Shown here: piece after piece, positions 45,048 to 45,582 of the stretch | Position numbering within the stretch: position 1 is the stretch's first letter | Layout: each line of letters opens with the position of its first letter | Source: Mycolicibacter senuensis | GTDB lineage: Bacteria; Actinomycetota; Actinomycetes; Mycobacteriales; Mycobacteriaceae | Assembly (NCBI RefSeq): GCF_002101885.1 | Contig: NZ_LQPS01000019.1 | Coordinates: forward strand, 1-45,582 | Reading direction: 5' to 3' | Length of the DNA stretch: 45,582 bases | Notes under the pieces: generated by a model | The model's input: the letters and a program-made list of their open reading frames with translations, nothing else | Told to the model about the DNA's origin: nothing | Databases searched by the model: none | Translations under genes and position numbers: made by a program

Positions 45048-45582
45048 TCACTCGGCGGGTTCCAGCCATAGTGCCGACAGCGGGGGCAGCACCAGCACCG
45101 CGGAAGCCGGCCGGCCGTGGCGGGCCTCCTCGACGGCCTCCACCCCGCCGAGGTTGCCTGCGCCGCCGCCGTGGTACTCGACGGCATCGGTGTTGAGCAC
45201 CTCGCGCCACCGGCCGGCGAGCGGTAGGCCGAGGTGATAGTCGGTGTGTTCGACGCCGGAGAAGTTGAACACGCATGCCAGCACCGATCCGTCCCTTGCG
45301 TAGCGAAGGAAGCTCAGCACGTTGCTGGTGGAGTCGTTGGCGTCGATCCAGGAATAGCCCGCCGGGTTGATGTCGGCACTCCACAACGCGGGCCGGCTTC
45401 GGTAGACGGCGTTGAGATCGCCTGTCAGGCGGAGGATTCCGGCCGAGAAGCCGCTGTCCTGTCGTTCCGGGTCGAGTTGAAACCAGTCCAGTCCCCGCTC
45501 CTCGGACCACTCGCCGCGTTGGCCGAATTCCTGGCCCATGAACAGCAACTGCTTGCCCGGGTGCGCCCACTGGTAGGCCAGC
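45048..45582 (-). CDS. glgB: 1,4-alpha-glucan branching enzyme GlgB, C-terminal part
   Basis: The last 177 codons of a gene that continues past the right edge. The sequence [37 protein letters not shown] and the C-terminal all-beta domain with [17 protein letters not shown] match GH13_9 branching enzymes (Rv1326c type). It is convergent with mak, 11 bp apart. It introduces alpha-1,6 branches into the glucan made by GlgE. Confidence 0.94.
   Translation of the reverse strand, partial: LAYQWAHPGKQLLFMGQEFGQRGEWSEERGLDWFQLDPERQDSGFSAGILRLTGDLNAVYRSRPALWSADINPAGYSWIDANDSTSNVLSFLRYARDGSVLACVFNFSGVEHTDYHLGLPLAGRWREVLNTDAVEYHGGGAGNLGGVEAVEEARHGRPASAVLVLPPLSALWLEPAE

Overview
The window is high-GC actinobacterial DNA, almost certainly from a mycobacterium (Mycobacteriaceae). 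The reasons are the KstR2- and KstR-controlled cholesterol-catabolism genes in nearly the order of M. tuberculosis Rv3548c-Rv3572, the mycobacterial TreS-Mak-GlgB and TreX-TreY-TreZ genes, and a PGRS-type exported-protein N-terminus at the left edge. Rv numbers are homologues recognised from memory, not from a search.

Layout. 1-3926: the start of an exported protein, AT-richer intergenic DNA, and a nested pair of insertion sequences. An IS256-family element (549-3552) with imperfect terminal inverted repeats and an 8-bp target duplication is split by an IS110-family element (1457-2993). 3927-7172: a large LuxR-type regulator with a degenerate cyclase domain and an NB-ARC-type ATPase. 7196-28851: the cholesterol C/D-ring (KstR2) locus. 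Leftward genes are two SDRs and fadE30-ipdF-kstR2-fadA6-tetR; rightward genes are echA20-ipdA-ipdB-ipdC and fadD3-fadE31-fadE32-fadE33, then a choloylglycine-hydrolase-like enzyme, a secreted lipase, aspB, a hemophore-like protein and two less clear genes. Both divergent start regions carry a KstR2 operator. A VOC protein-DUF899 pair with a divergent TetR regulator sits where M. tuberculosis has fdxB. 28896-33472: the A/B-ring (KstR) genes hsaB, hsaC and hsaA, then kshB and an Rv3572-like exported protein. hsaD is absent from its usual place between hsaC and hsaA. 33487-45582: trehalose and alpha-glucan metabolism: treZ-treY-treX leftward, malQ-treS-mak rightward, and the 3' end of glgB.

How the genes work together. 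KshB, HsaA, HsaB and HsaC serve steroid-ring opening. FadD3, FadE30, IpdF, IpdC, EchA20, IpdA/B, FadE31-33 and FadA6 degrade the remaining indane-propionate (HIP) to central metabolites. TreX, TreY and TreZ convert glycogen to trehalose. TreS and Mak convert trehalose to maltose-1-phosphate for GlgE, which is not in the window, and GlgB branches the glucan.

Main discovery. The non-coding left end of the IS110 element contains a complete, readable bridge RNA: a 5' stem-loop, a target-binding loop and a donor-binding loop. The donor guides match the element's own joined ends exactly. The target guides match the conserved IS256 transposase site into which it inserted, with one G.T wobble. Other points of interest are the missing hsaD, the replaced fdxB, a choloylglycine-hydrolase/lipase pair inside the KstR2 operon, and the consolidated trehalose/glucan cluster next to the steroid genes.
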